A stretch of DNA of 64,000 nucleotides from Pelotomaculum isophthalicicum JI (lineage in GTDB: Bacteria > Bacillota > Desulfotomaculia > Desulfotomaculales > Pelotomaculaceae): the NCBI RefSeq assembly GCF_029478095.1, contig NZ_JAKOAV010000008.1:1-64000 (forward strand), given 5' to 3'. How positions within the stretch are numbered: position 1 is the stretch's first letter; each line of letters opens with the position of its first letter. The notes beneath the pieces were generated by a model, which worked only from the letters and a program-made list of their open reading frames with translations, was not told where the DNA came from and ran no database searches. Of the stretch, positions 60,490 to 64,000 are shown one piece after another. The position numbers were made by a program, and so were the translations under genes.

Positions 60490-62505
60490 CTACCGCCAGT
60501 ATATTTCTACTGAATCCCCTTCTTCAAGCGCGTCGGTAAAACCGGCGGGGGCCCCGTTTAGGCGCAAAACCGGCAGGCCGGTATGTGCCGCCGGCTCCAG
60601 ATCAATGTGGTTGAGCACGTCCACAAAAATATAATGCTTTTTACCGGAAAGGTTTACTTTCTTCCCGTTGACTGTGACTGAAACGACTTCACCAGACGGC
60701 TGTCCGGCCTCGCTCCTGTCTACTCCCGTGTCATCACTCTCATTGTCTGAAAGTTTTTTTTTGACAAGCCTTACATCGTCCCCGTCCTGCAAAACATGCT
60801 CCAAAGTCGCTTCTACACCGTTAACATGGATAACCTGATCCGTCAGATCGACTTTTTCAAAAAGCTCGCCTAGTGTTTTTACCGTCTTTATCTCCAGATG
60901 GTCGCCATTCATTATCTCGGTATCATAAGAAGATAATTTCCCGTTAATCATACAAACCGGCTCGATTACCCTGGGCTCGCCGTCTAAAGTAATGCTGACG
61001 CCCGCCAGACCCTCCAGGAAATCCCGCGCGTAAGCCCTGGCGTCCGCGCCGGCCCCGGCTTTTAGAACATTAATCTCGTCACCGTCTTTAATGGCGGTTT
61101 TCAGGTTGGCTTTTTCACCGTTTATGTATATTTCCGCCGGACTGGCGAGACCGCCGTAAACTACTTCGGGTCTGCCGTTGAGGGTAAATTTCAAATCTTT
61201 GCCGTTGTACCCGATCAAATCCCTGGGGTTGAACTCCAACAGGCTGAGGGCGTTTGACACATTAAGATCCTTTGAATTAAACAGGCTGAATTCCTTGCCG
61301 TCCACTTTGATAGTGACAAAATTCTGTCCCAGTTTTTTAATGGCCACTGTCGCGATCCCCACTACCGTGACTCCTTCAGGTCCGTCCAGACCCTCCTCAT
61401 CGACAGTCAGATTCTGAATGGCCGCTCTCCCTCTGACAGCGACTTTTTGCGCTTCTATGCCCAACTTTTCAGCCAGCTTGTCGGTCAACGCCGGCAGCCG
61501 CGAGCCGCCACCCACGCAAAAGATTGTTCTGGGCGGTTCTCCGCCGTTAAGGTTCATGATTGACCCTGCTATTTCACCGGCCAACTTGTCCAAAACCGGC
61601 TCGATCACAGCGGCCACCTCAGCGGCGGCAACCGTGGTCTCAATACCCAGGACATCTTTGTAAACAATCTTCCCGCCGTTTTCTAAAGATCGTTTAATCT
61701 TCTCCGCCCAGTTAAAGTCAACTAATAAAGTTTCGGCGACAGCCTCGGTTATTTCATCGCCGGCCACCGGCACCATACCATACGATACTACTGATCCCTT
61801 TCTGGTGATGGCAATATCAGACGTGCCCGCGCCGATATCAATCAGCGCCAGATTTAACAGTCTCATACTTTCCGGAATCAGTACCTCGATGGCCGCGATT
61901 GGTTCCAGCGTCAGGTTTACCGGTTCCAGACCCACTCTTCCCAGCACCGCGTAAAGCCCGTTCACCACCGATTCCGGCAAGAAAGTAGCCAGTACGTCGG
62001 CTCCGATAATTTTACCGCGATGCCCGATTAAATTGGTAACCGGATAATTGTTTAAATAATATTTAACGACGCTGTAACCCACGCAATAAAATTTTTCAGT
62101 GTTTCCGGCAACAGCTGTGTCAACCTCCTGGTGGGCGCTCCTGATGCCGGCTATTTCCAGACTGTTAACCATCGTGCCGTCGATCTCCACATGATCGTCA
62201 ATATCCATTTCAGCATGGCACTGTTTGGTTACCAGGGACCTTCCAGCGGCAGCTATGGCCGCTTTGTTCAACTTAAACCCGACCTTTTTTTCGAGAACAC
62301 GTTTGACTTCCAGCACTGTGTCCGCCACTTTGGGAATGTCGTGAATCTGCCCGTCAAACATGGACCGGCTGCCGTGCTCAACCATATGCTGAGCGACTAC
62401 CCGCAGCAAGCCCGACTCAACCAGGGCTACGACCCCAATCACCGTTCTCGTCCCAATATCCAGGGCGAATATGGAGTTTTCCTCGGACGGAATTATTTTT
62501 GCCAT
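60490..62505 (-). CDS. FtsA/PilM-like ATPase with C-terminal beta-grasp-like repeats
   Basis: This is a 671-aa protein. Residues about 10-370 form an actin-like FtsA/PilM domain (FALDIGTRTVIGV, LIDIGAGTSDIAI, VGGGSRLPALTDKLAEKLG). The rest contains several units of the pattern VNG...L.DGD.(V/I).(L/I), for example HVNGVEATLEHVLQDGDDVRLV and the C-terminal RLNGAPAGFTDALEEGDSVEIYW, a ubiquitin/ThiS-like beta-grasp style. It is larger than standard FtsA (about 420 aa) and is not beside ftsZ or pil genes. It probably organises a membrane assembly by oligomerising. GGGGTG precedes the ATG. Confidence 0.8.
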   Translation of the reverse strand: MAKIIPSEENSIFALDIGTRTVIGVVALVESGLLRVVAQHMVEHGSRSMFDGQIHDIPKVADTVLEVKRVLEKKVGFKLNKAAIAAAGRSLVTKQCHAEMDIDDHVEIDGTMVNSLEIAGIRSAHQEVDTAVAGNTEKFYCVGYSVVKYYLNNYPVTNLIGHRGKIIGADVLATFLPESVVNGLYAVLGRVGLEPVNLTLEPIAAIEVLIPESMRLLNLALIDIGAGTSDIAITRKGSVVSYGMVPVAGDEITEAVAETLLVDFNWAEKIKRSLENGGKIVYKDVLGIETTVAAAEVAAVIEPVLDKLAGEIAGSIMNLNGGEPPRTIFCVGGGSRLPALTDKLAEKLGIEAQKVAVRGRAAIQNLTVDEEGLDGPEGVTVVGIATVAIKKLGQNFVTIKVDGKEFSLFNSKDLNVSNALSLLEFNPRDLIGYNGKDLKFTLNGRPEVVYGGLASPAEIYINGEKANLKTAIKDGDEINVLKAGAGADARAYARDFLEGLAGVSITLDGEPRVIEPVCMINGKLSSYDTEIMNGDHLEIKTVKTLGELFEKVDLTDQVIHVNGVEATLEHVLQDGDDVRLVKKKLSDNESDDTGVDRSEAGQPSGEVVSVTVNGKKVNLSGKKHYIFVDVLNHIDLEPAAHTGLPVLRLNGAPAGFTDALEEGDSVEIYWR

Positions 62506-62634
62506 TTTACACCCCTGACCTGAATTTACTTTTGGCAAATTTCAACAAAAGTATAACCCATATATTCCTATTAATCAACTATTCAAAATTTTTAGGATTA
62601 ATTGTATCTTCAAAATCATTCCATGAAGTCGGAC

Positions 62635-63108
62635 TCATGTGTTCACTAATACACCCTGTCCGTTCTCAAGGCCATATTTCCACATGATAATAGCGTCTTC
62701 ATTGTTATCGGTGTAATACTTTTTCCGCAGCCCTTTTTCTATGAAACCCATAGTTGTATACAGATGCCGGGCAATCAGGTTTGACGGGCGCACTTCAAGG
62801 GTCATCTTAAAGATCCCGAATAAAGCTGCCCGCCTGATCAATTCCATCATCAGCATTTTACCGATATTATTCATCCGGTAATCAGGATGCACGGCGACAT
62901 TAGTAATCTGCGCTTCTTCAAGAACAAGCCACATGCCTCCGTAGCCTGCCACCTGTCCATTCACTAACGCTACTATATAATGGGCAAAGCTGTTTTTTAT
63001 TTCAGAAGAAAAAGTTTGACGGGACCAGGGAGCCGGGTAGGACGCTTGTTCGATTTCAAACACTTGATCCAGGTGTTCAGGGCCCATTTTACAAAAAGTA
63101 ACTTTCAC
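62635..63108 (-). CDS. rimI: Ribosomal protein S18 alanine N-acetyltransferase
   Basis: This 157-aa GNAT acetyltransferase has the RimI pattern: FEIEQASYPAPWSRQTF, ITNVAVHPDYRMNNIGKMLM (acetyl-CoA loop) and ARHLYTTMGFIEKGLRKKYY. The GTG at 63108 with GGGGGATT inside the end of tsaB is the likely start. It is the last gene of the tsaE-tsaB-rimI set. Confidence 0.92.
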   Translation of the reverse strand: MKVTFCKMGPEHLDQVFEIEQASYPAPWSRQTFSSEIKNSFAHYIVALVNGQVAGYGGMWLVLEEAQITNVAVHPDYRMNNIGKMLMMELIRRAALFGIFKMTLEVRPSNLIARHLYTTMGFIEKGLRKKYYTDNNEDAIIMWKYGLENGQGVLVNT

Positions 63109-63824
63109 AATTCCAATCCCCCGGCACAATGTTTTTTCCGCCAAATTACCTCAGCCTCAGATAGTCTGATATATTCCGGCTGCAACCGTGATGGGCTGAC
63201 ACCCCTTCCGTTGTCAAACGCCACTAAACCTAGCTCAGCTACCGCGGCACCCCTCGGGTAACTAGCAGCCAGCGGGGCAAATACCGCCATTTGCGCCAGG
63301 CCGGTTTTAAGCTGATCGCCATAAACCGGCAATCCGTCTCCTAAAAAAGTCACCGGCTTTTGGTAACCCGCTAACAATTTGATTAATTCCTCTATCCGCG
63401 CGGCTCTGGGACTCATCAACAGAACCGGAGCCATGCCGGAATAATCATATACAGCAGTGTATACTTCATTTTTCCGGGCGTTCAATACCGGACATATCAA
63501 ACGGTTATGTCCGGCAAAGGCGTGAGCGAGGGTTTCCAGAGTAGAAATACCCGCTACCGGCAACTCCCATACCTGGGCCAAAGCCTTGGCGGTACTCATC
63601 CCAATCCGCAGGCCGGTGAAAGACCCCGGCCCGCTGGACACCGCTATACCGGTCAGGTCGCGGCGTTCAATCTCCGCATCTTCAAGTGCAGCCTTAATCA
63701 TCGGAAGCAAATTTACAGAATGTGTCCGTTTATTTAGAACCATGCGCTCGGCCAGGATTCCCTCTCTACCGGCGACAGCAACCGCGGCCACCGGAGTGGC
63801 GGATTCAATCCCCAACACATACAA
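63105..63824 (-). CDS. tsaB: tRNA threonylcarbamoyladenosine protein TsaB
   Basis: This 239-aa protein has the TsaB start (LGIESATPVAAVAVA), SSGPGSFTGLRIGMSTAKALA and a C-terminal region truncated relative to TsaD. It is the dimerisation partner of TsaD in t6A synthesis at ANN-reading tRNAs. It begins at a TTG with GAGGAG upstream, inside the 3' end of tsaE. Confidence 0.93.
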   Translation of the reverse strand: MYVLGIESATPVAAVAVAGREGILAERMVLNKRTHSVNLLPMIKAALEDAEIERRDLTGIAVSSGPGSFTGLRIGMSTAKALAQVWELPVAGISTLETLAHAFAGHNRLICPVLNARKNEVYTAVYDYSGMAPVLLMSPRAARIEELIKLLAGYQKPVTFLGDGLPVYGDQLKTGLAQMAVFAPLAASYPRGAAVAELGLVAFDNGRGVSPSRLQPEYIRLSEAEVIWRKKHCAGGLEL

Positions 63825-64000
63825 GACCCATCAACTCCTCAACCATGCCCGTCAAGTCATCTCCATATGGAACGAAAGAAATATTCCTGGCTTCCTCACT
63901 TTCCGGACTCCTGTCAATAAAGATATCCAGTCTAACGGCCGGGAGCAATTCCGCCACCCGCTCCGGCCACTCAATTACTGTTACACCGCTGCCGTAAAAA
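63805..64000 (-). CDS. tsaE: TsaE, partial (start beyond the window)
   Basis: The frame from the window edge reads FYGSGVTVIEWPERVAELLP then LDIFIDRSPESEEARNISF, the C-terminal third of the TsaE ATPase (motif IEWPER). It stops at 63805-63807 inside tsaB. The Walker A region is outside the window. Confidence 0.88.
   Translation of the reverse strand, partial: FYGSGVTVIEWPERVAELLPAVRLDIFIDRSPESEEARNISFVPYGDDLTGMVEELMGLVCVGD

Overview
The window looks like a chromosome segment of an anaerobic, spore-forming Gram-positive bacterium of the Peptococcaceae type (Pelotomaculum/Desulfotomaculum-like). The taxon is inferred from SLH and copper-amine-oxidase-like surface protein relics, a DUF3343-YedF-class V aminotransferase selenium trio, frequent TTG/GTG starts behind strong GGAGG sites, candidate Spo0A boxes and a clostridial AgrD-like peptide. 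No rRNA or taxonomic marker fixes the species.

Region 1 (1-1.8 kb) is scarred accessory DNA: 22-bp tandem repeats like an IS21-family end, a broken SLH gene, a DUF433/DUF5615 toxin-antitoxin pair and a second set of TGTCC repeats. Region 2 (1.8-27.6 kb, all minus strand) is a large surface-glycan locus. It holds a complete set for GDP-D-glycero-alpha-D-manno-heptose (GmhA, HddA, GmhB, HddC), UDP-galactopyranose mutase, several glycosyltransferases, four SDR epimerases/reductases, an FkbM methyltransferase, a polysaccharide pyruvyltransferase, a Wzm/Wzt ABC exporter, an O-antigen-ligase-like protein and an initiating polyprenyl-phosphate sugar transferase. Three otherwise unrelated proteins here share a C-terminal TPR module with the signature EFW(V/I)RYNRG; in one of them the module is joined through a -1 frame change at an A AAA AAG heptamer.

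Region 3 (27.7-30.6 kb) has a selenium/sulfur-transfer trio and a secreted NlpC/P60 hydrolase. Region 4 (30.7-34.8 kb) is a probable peptide-signalling locus: two paralogous cysteine-free membrane proteins, a 40-aa AgrD-like peptide missed by ordinary ORF cut-offs, and a membrane PAS histidine kinase, with no AgrB in view. Region 5 (34.8-40.7 kb) is accessory: secreted and chemoreceptor-like proteins, a class III cyclase-like protein, a truncated surface protein, a DUF4258/YgiT pair, a tyrosine integrase remnant and tRNA-Val(CAC).

Region 6 (40.7-52.4 kb) mixes housekeeping genes (hpt, guaA, DUF1015, cspA) with c-di-GMP-type genes (HD-GYP, PilZ), an orphan PAAR-like DUF4280 protein, a sodium symporter, small hypothetical proteins and a long palindromic repeat. 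Region 7 (52.4-58.5 kb) has two ECF sigma/anti-sigma pairs, an ABC transporter and a GT2 glycosyltransferase. Region 8 (58.7-64 kb) has a frameshifted acyltransferase, MazEF, an FtsA-like ATPase with C-terminal beta-grasp-like repeats, and the t6A/ribosomal-modification cluster tsaE-tsaB-rimI, which runs off the window end.
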